64,000 nt of DNA from Caldimonas mangrovi (lineage in GTDB: Bacteria; Pseudomonadota; Gammaproteobacteria; Burkholderiales; Burkholderiaceae_C): the NCBI RefSeq assembly GCF_023721835.1, contig NZ_JAMKFE010000002.1:372001-436000 (forward strand), in the 5' to 3' direction. Shown piece after piece: positions 56,009 to 64,000 of this stretch. The notes under the pieces are model-generated. The model was not told where the DNA came from. It saw only the letters and a list, made by a program, of their open reading frames with translations, and searched no databases. Numbering within the stretch: position 1 is the first letter of the stretch; each line of letters opens with the position of its first letter. Both the position numbers and the translations under genes were made by a program.

Positions 56009-57414
56009 AGCACGCCGTCAAGCACATACATTTCGTCGGCATCGGAGGTGCCGGCATGAGCGGCATCGCCGAGGTGTTGTTCAACCTGGGCTACACCGTC
56101 TCGGGCTCCGACCAGAGCGACAGCGCGACGCTGCGTCGCCTGGGGGCGCTCGGCATCCAGGTGATGACCGGGCACGACGCCTCGCACATCGAAGGCGCCG
56201 ATGCCATCGTTACCTCGACCGCAGTGCGGGGCGACAACGCCGAAGTGATCGCCGCCAGGGCCCGGCGCGTGCCGGTGGTGCCGCGGGCGGTGATGCTGGC
56301 CGAGCTGATGCGGCTCAAGCAAGGCATTGCGATCGCCGGCACGCACGGCAAGACCACGACCACCAGCCTGGTCGCCAGCGCCCTGGGCGAAGCGGGTGTC
56401 GACCCCACCTTCGTGATCGGCGGCAGGCTCAACAGCGCCGGTGCGAACTCGCGGCTCGGCACCGGCGAATACATCGTCGTCGAGGCCGACGAGTCGGATG
56501 CATCCTTCCTGAACCTGATGCCCATCGTCTCGGTCGTCACCAACATCGACGCCGACCACATGGAAACCTACGGGCACGACTTCGCGAAGCTGAAAGCCGC
56601 CTTCGTCGAGTTCCTGCACCGCATGCCGTTCTACGGCGCGGCCATCCTGTGTGCCGAGGACGCCGGCGTGCGCTCGATCATTCCGATGATCTCGCGCCCG
56701 GTCGTCACCTACGGCTTCGGCGAAGACGTGCAGGTCCGGGCGCTCGACATCGAGGCGTGGGATGGGCAGATGCACTTCACCTGCCGCCGCCGCAACGGCG
56801 TTGCGATGCCTGACGTGCGCGTGACGCTCAACCTGCCCGGCGAGCACAACGTGCTGAACGCACTGGCGGTGATCGCGGTGGCGACCGAGCTGGAACTGCC
56901 CGACGCACCGGTGCTGAAGGCCCTGGCCGAGTTCAAGGGGGTGGGCCGGCGCTTCCAGCGCTACGGCGAGCTGCCGTCGACCGACGGCGGGCACTTCACG
57001 CTGATCGACGATTATGGGCACCACCCGGTCGAGATGGCCGCCACGCTCGCGGCGGCGCGCGGGGCTTTTCCGGGGCGGCGTCTGGTGCTGGCCTTCCAAC
57101 CGCATCGCTACACCCGCACGCGCGATTGCTTCGAAGACTTCGTGAAGGTCATCGGCAGCGCCGACTCGGTACTGCTGGCCGACGTGTACGCGGCAGGAGA
57201 GTCGTCCATCGTCGCCGCCGACGGCCGCTCGCTGGCGCGCGCACTGCGTGTGGCCGGCAAGGTGGATCCGGTGTTCGTCGACGACATCGCGGCCATGCCG
57301 CAGGCCATCGGCGACCATGCGCGCAGCGGCGACGTCGTCATCACGATGGGTGCCGGCTCGATCGGCGCCGTGCCCGGACAGGTCGTGGACCTGTTGAAAG
57401 GAAACGAGCCATGA
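56005..57414 (+). CDS. murC: UDP-MurNAc-L-alanine ligase MurC
   Basis: 469 residues with [17 protein letters not shown], the P-loop [25 protein letters not shown] and DDYGHHPVE. It adds L-Ala to UDP-MurNAc. Start and stop overlap murG and ddlB by ATGA, continuing the coupled chain. Confidence 0.96.
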   Translation: MKHAVKHIHFVGIGGAGMSGIAEVLFNLGYTVSGSDQSDSATLRRLGALGIQVMTGHDASHIEGADAIVTSTAVRGDNAEVIAARARRVPVVPRAVMLAELMRLKQGIAIAGTHGKTTTTSLVASALGEAGVDPTFVIGGRLNSAGANSRLGTGEYIVVEADESDASFLNLMPIVSVVTNIDADHMETYGHDFAKLKAAFVEFLHRMPFYGAAILCAEDAGVRSIIPMISRPVVTYGFGEDVQVRALDIEAWDGQMHFTCRRRNGVAMPDVRVTLNLPGEHNVLNALAVIAVATELELPDAPVLKALAEFKGVGRRFQRYGELPSTDGGHFTLIDDYGHHPVEMAATLAAARGAFPGRRLVLAFQPHRYTRTRDCFEDFVKVIGSADSVLLADVYAAGESSIVAADGRSLARALRVAGKVDPVFVDDIAAMPQAIGDHARSGDVVITMGAGSIGAVPGQVVDLLKGNEP

Positions 57415-58367
57415 AACTCGATCTCGCTTCGATCGACCCGAAGGCACTGGGCAAGGTGGCCGTGCTGATGGGCGGCCATTCTGCAGAGCGCGAGGTGTCG
57501 ATCATGTCCGGCACCGGCGTGCTGAATGCGCTCAAGTCGCAGGGCGTCGATGCGCACAGGTTCGATCCGTCCGAGCGCGATCTGGGCGAGCTCGTGCGCG
57601 ACGGCTACGCCCGCTGCTTCATCGCACTGCACGGGCGCTACGGCGAAGACGGCACGGTGCAGGGCGCGCTCGAACTGCTGCGCATGCCTTACACCGGCTC
57701 CGGCGTGATGGCGTCCAGCATCGCCATGGACAAGATCATGACCAAGCGCATCTGGCGCTTCGAGGGGCTGCCGACGCCGGATTGGCGCATGGTCTCCAGC
57801 GCTGAGGAAACACGCTCGGCGCTCGCGGCACTCGGCGCACCGATGATCGTCAAGCCGGCACGCGAAGGCTCCACCATCGGCCTGACCAAGGTGACCAGCG
57901 TCGAGCAGTGCGACGCCGCGTTTGCGCTGGCCGCGCAATGCGACCCCGAGGTGCTGTGCGAGGAGTTCGTCGCAGGCGACGAGACCACCTGCCCGGTGCT
58001 GGGTGAAGGCGCCGGTGCCGAAGCCTTGCCGGTGATCCGCATCGTCGCGCCGGAAGGCAACTACGACTACCGGAACAAGTACTTCACCGACGTCACGCAA
58101 TACCACTGCCCGAGCGGGCTGCCCGAGGCCGAGGAGCGCGAGATCCGGCGCATCGTCGTGCAGGCCTTCCGCACGCTGGGGTGCAGCGGCTGGGGCCGGG
58201 CCGACGTGATGGTCCGCAAGACGGACCGCAAGCCCTTCCTGCTCGAAATCAACACCTCGCCGGGCATGACCGGCCATTCGCTGGTGCCGATGTCGGCCCA
58301 GGCGGCGGGGATCAGCTACGAACAGCTGTGCCTGTGGCTGGTCGCCCAGGCCGCGCTGAAGCTCTGA
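57411..58367 (+). CDS. ddlB: D-alanine-D-alanine ligase
   Basis: 318 residues, ATP-grasp. Features are [43 protein letters not shown] and [16 protein letters not shown]. It makes the D-Ala-D-Ala used by MurF. GAAAGGAA lies upstream of the ATG. ftsQ follows after 25 bases. Confidence 0.95.
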   Translation: MKLDLASIDPKALGKVAVLMGGHSAEREVSIMSGTGVLNALKSQGVDAHRFDPSERDLGELVRDGYARCFIALHGRYGEDGTVQGALELLRMPYTGSGVMASSIAMDKIMTKRIWRFEGLPTPDWRMVSSAEETRSALAALGAPMIVKPAREGSTIGLTKVTSVEQCDAAFALAAQCDPEVLCEEFVAGDETTCPVLGEGAGAEALPVIRIVAPEGNYDYRNKYFTDVTQYHCPSGLPEAEEREIRRIVVQAFRTLGCSGWGRADVMVRKTDRKPFLLEINTSPGMTGHSLVPMSAQAAGISYEQLCLWLVAQAALKL

Positions 58368-58392
58368 CGCGAGGGGCGCGAAAGCCGACCGC

Positions 58393-59160
58393 ATGCAAGC
58401 CACCGCCACGCCGCTGGACATCCGCCTGATGAACGTCACCGCGGCCGTGCTCTTCACGGTCGCGGCGCTCGCGTTCGTCTGGTTCGCGGTGTCGTGGGTG
58501 ACGCGCTGGCCGGTGTTCGCCATCCGGGCCGTGCGGGTCGACGGCGACGTCGCGCGCAGCAGCGTGACGACGATCCGCGCGAACGCGGCGCCGAAGCTGG
58601 CGGGAAACTTCTTCACGATCGACCTCGAGCGCACGCGGCAGGCCTTCCAGTCGGTGCCCTGGGTGCGGCACGCGTCGGTGCAGCGCGTGTGGCCGGACCG
58701 GCTGGCGGTGCACCTGGAAGAACATCGCGTGGCCGCGTACTGGGGCGACCACAAGCTCGTCAACAGCTTCGGCGAGGTGTTCGAAGCCAACCTCGGCGAC
58801 GTGGAGGACGAAGACCTGCCCACGCTGCGCGGCCCGGACGGCAGCGCGGCACAGGTGCTGCAGCTCTACGGCCCGTTGAACGACCTCGTCGCGCGGCTGG
58901 ACACACGCATCGACCAGCTCACGCTGTCGGCGCGCGGCTCGTGGCGGGCCCAGCTGGACAGCGGCGCGCAACTGGAGCTGGGGCGTGGCGAGCCCGGTGA
59001 AGTGCTGGCACGCGCCGAGCGCTTCATCGCGACCTGGAACCAGGTCGTCGCGCGCTACCCCGGCCCGCTCGAATACGCCGACCTGAGGCACCACGACGGC
59101 TATGCGGTGCGCATCAAGGGCATCACCACCAGCGTGCCGGAGTCAAGAAAGATCAACTGA
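58393..59160 (+). CDS. ftsQ: Cell division protein FtsQ
   Basis: 255 residues. One membrane helix (about 15-38), then a POTRA domain (FAIRAVRVDGDVARSSV) and a beta domain with PWVRHASVQRVWPDRLAVHL and YADLRHHDGYAVRI. It links FtsL/FtsB and the later divisome proteins in the periplasm. ftsA starts seven bases after its stop. Confidence 0.93.
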   Translation: MQATATPLDIRLMNVTAAVLFTVAALAFVWFAVSWVTRWPVFAIRAVRVDGDVARSSVTTIRANAAPKLAGNFFTIDLERTRQAFQSVPWVRHASVQRVWPDRLAVHLEEHRVAAYWGDHKLVNSFGEVFEANLGDVEDEDLPTLRGPDGSAAQVLQLYGPLNDLVARLDTRIDQLTLSARGSWRAQLDSGAQLELGRGEPGEVLARAERFIATWNQVVARYPGPLEYADLRHHDGYAVRIKGITTSVPESRKIN

Positions 59161-59167
59161 GGGCAAC

Positions 59168-60397
59168 ATGGCCAAGGAATACAAGGATCTCGTCGTCGGC
59201 CTCGACATCGGCACCGCCAAGGTGATGGCGGTGGTGGCCGAGGTGCTGCCCACCGGCGAGCTGAGGGTCGCAGGCCTCGGCGTCGCGCCGTCGCATGGGC
59301 TGAAGCGCGGCGTCGTGGTCAACATCGACGCGACCGTGCAGTCGATCCAGCAGGCACTGAAAGAGGCCGAGATGATGGCCGACTGCAAGATCACGCGCGT
59401 CTATACCGGCATCACCGGCAGCCACATCCGCGGGCAGAACTCCACCGGCATGGTGATCGTGCGCGACAAGGAAGTGACGCCGATCGACGTCGCACGCGTG
59501 GTCGAGACCGCCAAGGCGATCAACATCCCGAACGACCAGAAGCTGCTGCTGGTGGAGCCGCAGGAGTTCGTGATCGACGGCCACGAAGTGAAGGAGCCGA
59601 TCGGCATGAGCGGCGGCCGCCTCGAGGTGAAGGTGCACATCGTGACCGGCGCGCAGAGCGCGGCCGAGAACATCGTGAAGTGCGTGCGCCGCTGCGGCCT
59701 CGAAGTGGAACAGCTGGTGCTGAACCCGAGCGCGTCGGCCGCTGCCGTGCTGACCGAAGACGAGAAGGACCTCGGCGTTGCACTGGTCGACATCGGCGCG
59801 GGCACGACCGACGTGTCGATCTTCACCGATGGCGCGATCCGCCACACCGCGGTGATCCCCATCGCCGGCGACCTGATCACGAGCGACATCGCGATGGCGT
59901 TGCGCACACCGACCAAGGACGCCGAGGAAATCAAGGTCGACTACGGCGTCGCCAAGCAGCTGCTGGCCGACCCGGAAGAGCAGGTCGAAGTGCCGGGCCT
60001 GGGCGACCGCGCGCCGCGCATGCTGAGCCGCCAGGCCCTGGCCGGCGTGATCGAGCCGCGCGTCGAAGAGATCTTCTCGCTGGTGCACCAGGTCATCCGC
60101 GAAAGCGGCTACGAGGAGCTGCTGTCGTCCGGCATCGTGCTGGCCGGCGGCTCCGCGGTGATGCCCGGCATGGTCGAGCTGGGCGAGGATATTTTTTTGA
60201 AACCCGTACGCAAGGGCATCCCGACCTATCCAGGGGCCCTGTACGACATGGTGGCCAATCCGCGTTCGGCCACCGTGATGGGACTGCTGGAGGAGGCGCG
60301 CCTGGCGCGTGTACGCGGGCACCGGGCGGCTCAGCAGGCCGGTTCGGTGACAACGCTCTTTGGCCGAGTCAAGGATTGGTTCATCGGGAATTTCTGA
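59168..60397 (+). CDS. ftsA: Cell division protein FtsA
   Basis: 409 residues, actin fold. Features are VVGLDIGTAKVMAVVAEV (phosphate 1), VDIGAGTTDVSIFTDG (phosphate 2), IPIAGDLITSDIA and VLAGGSAVMPGMVEL, with an amphipathic basic C-terminus VKDWFIGNF for membrane attachment. It tethers FtsZ polymers to the membrane. GAGGG precedes the ATG. An inverted-repeat-rich spacer separates it from ftsZ. Confidence 0.95.
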   Translation: MAKEYKDLVVGLDIGTAKVMAVVAEVLPTGELRVAGLGVAPSHGLKRGVVVNIDATVQSIQQALKEAEMMADCKITRVYTGITGSHIRGQNSTGMVIVRDKEVTPIDVARVVETAKAINIPNDQKLLLVEPQEFVIDGHEVKEPIGMSGGRLEVKVHIVTGAQSAAENIVKCVRRCGLEVEQLVLNPSASAAAVLTEDEKDLGVALVDIGAGTTDVSIFTDGAIRHTAVIPIAGDLITSDIAMALRTPTKDAEEIKVDYGVAKQLLADPEEQVEVPGLGDRAPRMLSRQALAGVIEPRVEEIFSLVHQVIRESGYEELLSSGIVLAGGSAVMPGMVELGEDIFLKPVRKGIPTYPGALYDMVANPRSATVMGLLEEARLARVRGHRAAQQAGSVTTLFGRVKDWFIGNF

Positions 60398-60480
60398 CCC
60401 CAAGGGTTGGGCTTTGCCCAACCCGCCCCCCCGAGGGGAGCAAAGAACTTGGGGCGGCCCGGCGTTCTTTTTTTGAGCCC
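60398..60480 (+). repeat. Nested inverted repeat between ftsA and ftsZ
   Basis: Immediately after the ftsA stop: CCCCAAG (60398-60404) pairs with CTTGGGG (60448-60454), enclosing a perfect 9-bp hairpin GGGTTGGGC-TTT-GCCCAACCC (60404-60424) and a CCCC/GGGG step. The direct repeat CCCGGCG brackets a run of seven T (60468-60474). It could act as an attenuator or belong to a dispersed repeat family. The rest of the 159-base spacer leads to the ftsZ ribosome site. Confidence 0.75.
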
Positions 60481-60556
60481 GGCGGGCGAAGCACCCGTTC
60501 GGTTCTTTTGATTTTTGTGTGTGCAAGGCAACTGCAAGTGACGAAGGAGGTCCACC

Positions 60557-61768
60557 ATGCCTATTGAGATGATCGAGGAATTCAATCTGGGCACCCAGAT
60601 CAAGGTGATCGGGGTCGGAGGCGGTGGCGGCAACGCCGTCGAGCACATGATGGCGCACGGCGTTCAGGGCGTCGAGTTCATCTGTGCCAACACCGATGCC
60701 CAGGCGCTCAACCGCGCGGCTTCGCACAAGCTGATCCAGCTCGGCACCACCGGCCTCGGCGCCGGCGCCAAGCCGGAAGCCGGCAAGGCCGCCGCCGAGG
60801 AGGCCGTGGACCGCATCCGTGAAGCCATCGACGGCGCGCACATGTTGTTCATCACCGCCGGCATGGGCGGCGGCACCGGCACCGGCGCGGCGCCGGTGAT
60901 CGCACGTGTCGCCAAGGACATGGGCATCCTGACCGTCGGTGTCGTGACCAAGCCGTTCGAGTTCGAGGGCGCACGTCGCATGAAGCAGGCCGACACGGGG
61001 CTGAACGAGCTGGAAGCCAACGTCGACTCGCTGATCGTGGTGCTGAACGAGAAGCTGCTCGAAGTGCTGGGCGACGACGTGACGCAGGACGAGGCCTTCG
61101 CGCAGGCCAACGACGTGCTGCGCAATGCGGTCGGCGGCATCAGCGACATCATCCACATCCCGGGCCTCGTCAACGTCGACTTCGAGGACGTGAAGACGGT
61201 GATGAGCGAGCCCGGCAAGGCGATGATGGGCACGGCGACGGCGTCCGGCCCGGACCGCGCACTGAAGGCGGCCGAAGCGGCCGTGGCCTGCCCGCTGCTG
61301 GAAGGCATCGACCTGTCCGGCGCGCGTGGCGTGCTGGTGCTGATCGCCGCCGCCCGCAGCACCTTCAAGCTGGCCGAAAGCCGCAATGCGATGAACACCA
61401 TCCGTCGCTATGCCGCCGACGACGCGCACGTGATCTACGGCACCGCGTACGACGACAGCCTGGGTGACCAGCTGCGCGTCACCGTGATCGCGACCGGCCT
61501 GTCGGCCCAGGCGCGCCGCCAGCAGGCGCCGATCAGCGTGGTGCATTCGCAGCCGGCGCTGCGCACCGGGACCGACAACATCCCGGTGCTCAACAGCGCC
61601 GTCAACGGCCCCGGCCACGGCCACAACCCGCACGACTACAGCGGCCTGAACACGCCCAGCGTGTGGCGCTCGGGTCGCACGCAGGCCGCGGCCAAGGTGG
61701 ATGCGCTGGCGAGCAACGGGATGGACGAGATCGAGATCCCGGCCTTCCTGCGCAAACAAGCCGATTGA
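60557..61768 (+). CDS. ftsZ: Cell division protein FtsZ
   Basis: 403 residues. The tubulin signature GGGTGTGAAPVIARVAKD, N-terminal VIGVGGGGGNAV, the T7 loop region VNVDFEDVKTVM, and a variable linker ending in the conserved tail EIEIPAFLRKQAD, which binds FtsA and other partners. It forms the Z ring. GAAGGAGG before the ATG is the strongest ribosome site in the cluster, fitting high FtsZ demand. Confidence 0.98.
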   Translation: MPIEMIEEFNLGTQIKVIGVGGGGGNAVEHMMAHGVQGVEFICANTDAQALNRAASHKLIQLGTTGLGAGAKPEAGKAAAEEAVDRIREAIDGAHMLFITAGMGGGTGTGAAPVIARVAKDMGILTVGVVTKPFEFEGARRMKQADTGLNELEANVDSLIVVLNEKLLEVLGDDVTQDEAFAQANDVLRNAVGGISDIIHIPGLVNVDFEDVKTVMSEPGKAMMGTATASGPDRALKAAEAAVACPLLEGIDLSGARGVLVLIAAARSTFKLAESRNAMNTIRRYAADDAHVIYGTAYDDSLGDQLRVTVIATGLSAQARRQQAPISVVHSQPALRTGTDNIPVLNSAVNGPGHGHNPHDYSGLNTPSVWRSGRTQAAAKVDALASNGMDEIEIPAFLRKQAD

Positions 61769-61911
61769 GCCGGTGCTGAGCTACTGCGCGGACGGAGCTG
61801 CCGCCTGTGGTCCTCGCCGTACGGGTGTACGGCTGCGGTCCTCGGCAGCATCTCCGACCGCTCGCGACGCTCATCATCCGGCCCCATACGCCTGAGTTGC
61901 GCCACTTGAGC

Positions 61912-61928
61912 GCAGGGTCTCACCCTGC
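61912..61928 (+). other. Small inverted repeat before lpxC
   Basis: GCAGGG, five bases, CCCTGC, 18 bases before the lpxC ATG, followed by TAGAAT (61933-61938), which could serve as a -10 box. It may be a weak ftsZ terminator or part of lpxC control. The rest of the 177-base ftsZ-lpxC gap shows nothing recognisable. Confidence 0.4.
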
Positions 61929-61945
61929 TCAATAGAATCGCGGAC

Positions 61946-62881
61946 ATGCTTCAACAACGCACCCTCAAGTCGCTGACGCGCGCCGTCGGCGTCGGGCTGC
62001 ACAGCGGGCAGCGCGTGGAACTCACGCTGCGGCCCGCCGCACCCGACACCGGCGTCGTGTTCCGGCGCGTCGACCTGCCCGTGCCGGTCGAGATCCCCGT
62101 CTCGGCGGCGGCGGTCTCCGACACGCGGATGGCGTCGACGCTGTCGGCTGGCGGCGACCCGGGTTCGCCCAAGGTGCACACCGTGGAGCACCTGATGTCC
62201 GCCTGCGCAGGCTTGGGGCTCGACAACCTGTATGTCGACATCACCGCCGAAGAAGTCCCGATCCTCGACGGCTCTGCAGCCTCCTTCGTCTACCTCTTGC
62301 AGAGCGCCGGGATCGAACTTCAAGGCGCACCCAAGCGTTTCCTGCGCATCAAGAAGCCGGTGGAAGTGCGTGAAGGGGAGGGCCCGGCCCTGAAATGGGC
62401 CCGCCTCGATCCCTTCCACGGCTACAAGCTTTCCTTCGAGATCGACTTCGACCACCCGGCCGTCGACCAGACCGGCCAGCGGGTGGTGTTCGATTTCGCG
62501 TCCGGCCGCTACACGCGCGACATCGCGCGTGCCCGCACCTTCGGCTTCACCAAGGACCTCGAGCTGATGCGCTCGCGCGGCCTGGCGATGGGCGGCAGCA
62601 TGGACAACGCGATCGTTGTCGACGACTACCGCGTCCTGAACGCCGAAGGCCTGCGCTATGACGACGAATTCGTCAAGCACAAGATCCTCGACGCCATCGG
62701 CGACCTCTACATCGTCGGCAAGCCGTTGCTGGCCGCGTACAGCGCGTTCAAGTCGGGGCATGCGCTGAACAACAAGCTGCTGCGCGCGGTGCTGGCGGAC
62801 GCGTCGGCGTACGAGGTGGTCACCTTCGAGAACGAGCGCGAAGCCCCCGGCGGTTTCACGCAGCCGGCACCCGCCTGGTAA
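61946..62881 (+). CDS. lpxC: UDP-3-O-acyl-GlcNAc deacetylase LpxC
   Basis: 311 residues. The zinc site is visible as [10 protein letters not shown] and HKILDAIGD, with [12 protein letters not shown] between. It commits UDP-acyl-GlcNAc to lipid A synthesis, so the organism makes a lipopolysaccharide-type outer membrane. It closes the dcw cluster as in other Gram-negative bacteria. Confidence 0.97.
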   Translation: MLQQRTLKSLTRAVGVGLHSGQRVELTLRPAAPDTGVVFRRVDLPVPVEIPVSAAAVSDTRMASTLSAGGDPGSPKVHTVEHLMSACAGLGLDNLYVDITAEEVPILDGSAASFVYLLQSAGIELQGAPKRFLRIKKPVEVREGEGPALKWARLDPFHGYKLSFEIDFDHPAVDQTGQRVVFDFASGRYTRDIARARTFGFTKDLELMRSRGLAMGGSMDNAIVVDDYRVLNAEGLRYDDEFVKHKILDAIGDLYIVGKPLLAAYSAFKSGHALNNKLLRAVLADASAYEVVTFENEREAPGGFTQPAPAW

Positions 62882-62894
62882 GGGGTTACGCACG

Positions 62895-63080
62895 ATGTTC
62901 GCCGTCGTGCGAGTGCTGATCTTGCTGCTGCTGCTGGCATCGATCGGCTGTTTCGGCGCCTACGCGGTGACGCGGCAGCGGCGCTACTTCCATATCGGCA
63001 TCGTCATCGTCAAGTGGACGGTGATCGCCGGGCTGGTGTTCTTCGGCGTGCTGATCGTCGAGCGGCTGCTCGAGGCTTAA
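62895..63080 (+). CDS. Small two-helix membrane protein
   Basis: 61 residues with two hydrophobic helices (about 3-25 and 36-57) separated by TRQRRYFH. It lies 13 bases after lpxC and is likely co-transcribed. It is not assigned to a named family with confidence; no function is proposed. Its stop overlaps the end of the convergent dioxygenase gene. Confidence 0.65.
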   Translation: MFAVVRVLILLLLLASIGCFGAYAVTRQRRYFHIGIVIVKWTVIAGLVFFGVLIVERLLEA

Positions 63081-63925
63081 CGCACGTCCTCCAGCACCCG
63101 GGTCAGCCGCCCCGCCTGCGCGCCGAAGCCGTAGGCATCCATGCCCAGCACCCCGAACGTCACGCCGTCGTACAGGCGAACCGGCGCATGCGAGCGCCCG
63201 CCTGCGCCGGCCGGTGCATAGAACGGCAACCAGTGCTCGTCGGTCGGGTGCATCAGCACGGCATGCGGCGCCTGCCGGCGGTAGTCGAACAGCGCGTCCC
63301 AGTCTTGCGCCGAGGCGCGCTCGTGCACCCAGCGGCGGAATTCGGCGGATTCGGTGCGCTCCGGCACCCCTTCGACGCGGCCCGACAACGCCACCAGCCG
63401 CAGGTTGTGCGTGATGCTGCCGGTGCCAAGCACCAGCACGCCGTCGTCGGCCAGCGGGCCCAACGCTTCGCCGACCGAGAACTGCGCCGCCGGCGGCGCA
63501 AACGGCACCAGCGACAGGGGCACCACGGGGATGGTGGGCTCGGGCCACAGGTGCATCAGTGCCGTCCAGATGCCGTGGTCCAGCCCGCCTTGGTCGAGCA
63601 CCGCGCTCGCGATGCCGGCCGCGCCCAGCCGCGAAGCCACCTGGCGGGCCAGTGCAGGCTCGCCCGGGGCGTCGTAGCGCAGGTCGAACAGCGCCTGCGG
63701 AAAACCGCCGAAGTCGTGCACCGTCTCGTGCCGGGATGCGCCCAGCACGACCGGCTGGCGCGTTGCGGTGTGCGCCGAGATCGCGACGATGGCGCGCGGG
63801 CGGCCGAAGTGCGTGTCGATCGCGCGGCCCAGCCGGCCGAAGAAGGCGCCGGCGGCGCCGGGTTCCAGCGCGATCATCGGCGAACCGTGCGAGACGAACA
63901 GCGGGGGTATCGTGCGGGTGTCCAT
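63077..63925 (-). CDS. DODA-type extradiol dioxygenase (LigB superfamily, YgiD-like)
   Basis: 282 residues. Metal ligands of the family are visible: PPLFVSHGSPM with His near residue 13, ISAHTATRQP, GGLDHGIWTAL and GTGSITHNL. It opens aromatic rings such as 4,5-DOPA or related catechols; the physiological substrate is unknown. ATG 63925 is preferred to GTG 63931. A perfect 17-base palindrome lies 45 bases upstream. Confidence 0.85.
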   Translation of the reverse strand: MDTRTIPPLFVSHGSPMIALEPGAAGAFFGRLGRAIDTHFGRPRAIVAISAHTATRQPVVLGASRHETVHDFGGFPQALFDLRYDAPGEPALARQVASRLGAAGIASAVLDQGGLDHGIWTALMHLWPEPTIPVVPLSLVPFAPPAAQFSVGEALGPLADDGVLVLGTGSITHNLRLVALSGRVEGVPERTESAEFRRWVHERASAQDWDALFDYRRQAPHAVLMHPTDEHWLPFYAPAGAGGRSHAPVRLYDGVTFGVLGMDAYGFGAQAGRLTRVLEDVR

Positions 63926-63969
63926 GCCCACATTGCAGCACCGGTGCCACCGGCCCGCATTGAGGCGGC

Positions 63970-63986
63970 TTGAACGCAGCGTTCAA
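63970..63986. promoter_or_regulatory. Perfect palindrome upstream of the dioxygenase gene
   Basis: TTGAACGCAGCGTTCAA: 7-base arms around CAG. It fits the size and symmetry of a regulator site, for example a LysR-type operator. The regulator gene, if adjacent, lies beyond the window. Confidence 0.5.
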
Positions 63987-64000
63987 TGCCGGGGCATGGA

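Noticed and set aside
1-64000. tRNA genes, rRNA genes, CRISPR arrays, prophage or integrase
   Set aside because: None seen on either strand while reading; the window is mostly core chromosome.

Overview
The window is a GC-rich bacterial chromosome segment with densely packed, often start/stop-overlapping genes. The gene content fits a betaproteobacterium of the order Burkholderiales, probably the Rubrivivax/Leptothrix/Ideonella (Sphaerotilaceae-Comamonadaceae) side. The pointers are an aa3-type oxidase operon whose subunit II carries a fused cytochrome c domain, DUF2244/DUF2970/DUF2909 neighbours, a CIRCE element on rpoH, an imuA-imuB-dnaE2 cassette, and a dcw cluster running from mraZ to lpxC. 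The family placement is inference; no rRNA or tRNA gene was found to anchor it.

Layout. 1-1.2 kb: the 5' end of a comF-like gene (minus) divergent from a BioC-like methyltransferase. 1.2-12.6 kb: cytochrome c oxidase locus (DUF2244, coxB, coxA, a 37-aa assembly peptide, ctaG, DUF2970, coxC, terminator, then surf1, a SCO-like protein, ctaA, ctaB, sco) ending in a chromate transporter. 12.6-13.7 kb: rpoH (minus) with a perfect CIRCE operator over its promoter. 13.8-19.2 kb: LexA-controlled mutasome imuA-imuB-dnaE2. 19.2-26.3 kb: VOC protein, pyrC, NYN-domain protein, DUF3025, the RNase P RNA, an MFS exporter, DUF2269, an SDR-DoxX fusion and a small membrane protein. 26.4-30.8 kb: a coupled TonB receptor / YfiR-like / hybrid histidine kinase operon. 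31.0-36.3 kb: cyanophycin genes (isoaspartyl peptidase, cphB, cphA) followed by a SIR2-domain gene. 36.3-39.6 kb: recQ and a DEDDh exonuclease-GIY-YIG fusion. 39.6-43.7 kb: siderophore receptor with a Fur-like box, PepSY membrane protein, CPBP protease. 43.9-62.9 kb: the complete dcw cluster mraZ-rsmH-ftsL-ftsI-murE-murF-mraY-murD-ftsW-murG-murC-ddlB-ftsQ-ftsA-ftsZ-lpxC. 62.9-64 kb: a small membrane protein and a DODA-type dioxygenase.

How genes work together. CoxB/A/C form the terminal oxidase; CtaG, Sco, SURF1, CtaA and CtaB supply copper and heme A. The dcw genes make lipid II and the division machinery in one near-continuous operon. ImuA/ImuB/DnaE2 form the SOS translesion machine. CphA makes cyanophycin, CphB cuts it to beta-Asp-Arg, and the isoaspartyl peptidase can finish the job.

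The most unusual structure is between ftsW and murG. The murG ribosome-binding-site/start region is tandemly repeated (87 bp + 86 bp + the real start), which has created a 58-codon ORF that begins on the ftsW stop and ends on the murG start. A G5/G4 run difference decides whether that ORF stops there or would fuse in frame to MurG. Other notable points are a roughly 100-residue acidic insertion in MurD, the CIRCE element over the rpoH promoter, a complex inverted repeat between ftsA and ftsZ, and the TonB/YfiR/kinase operon.
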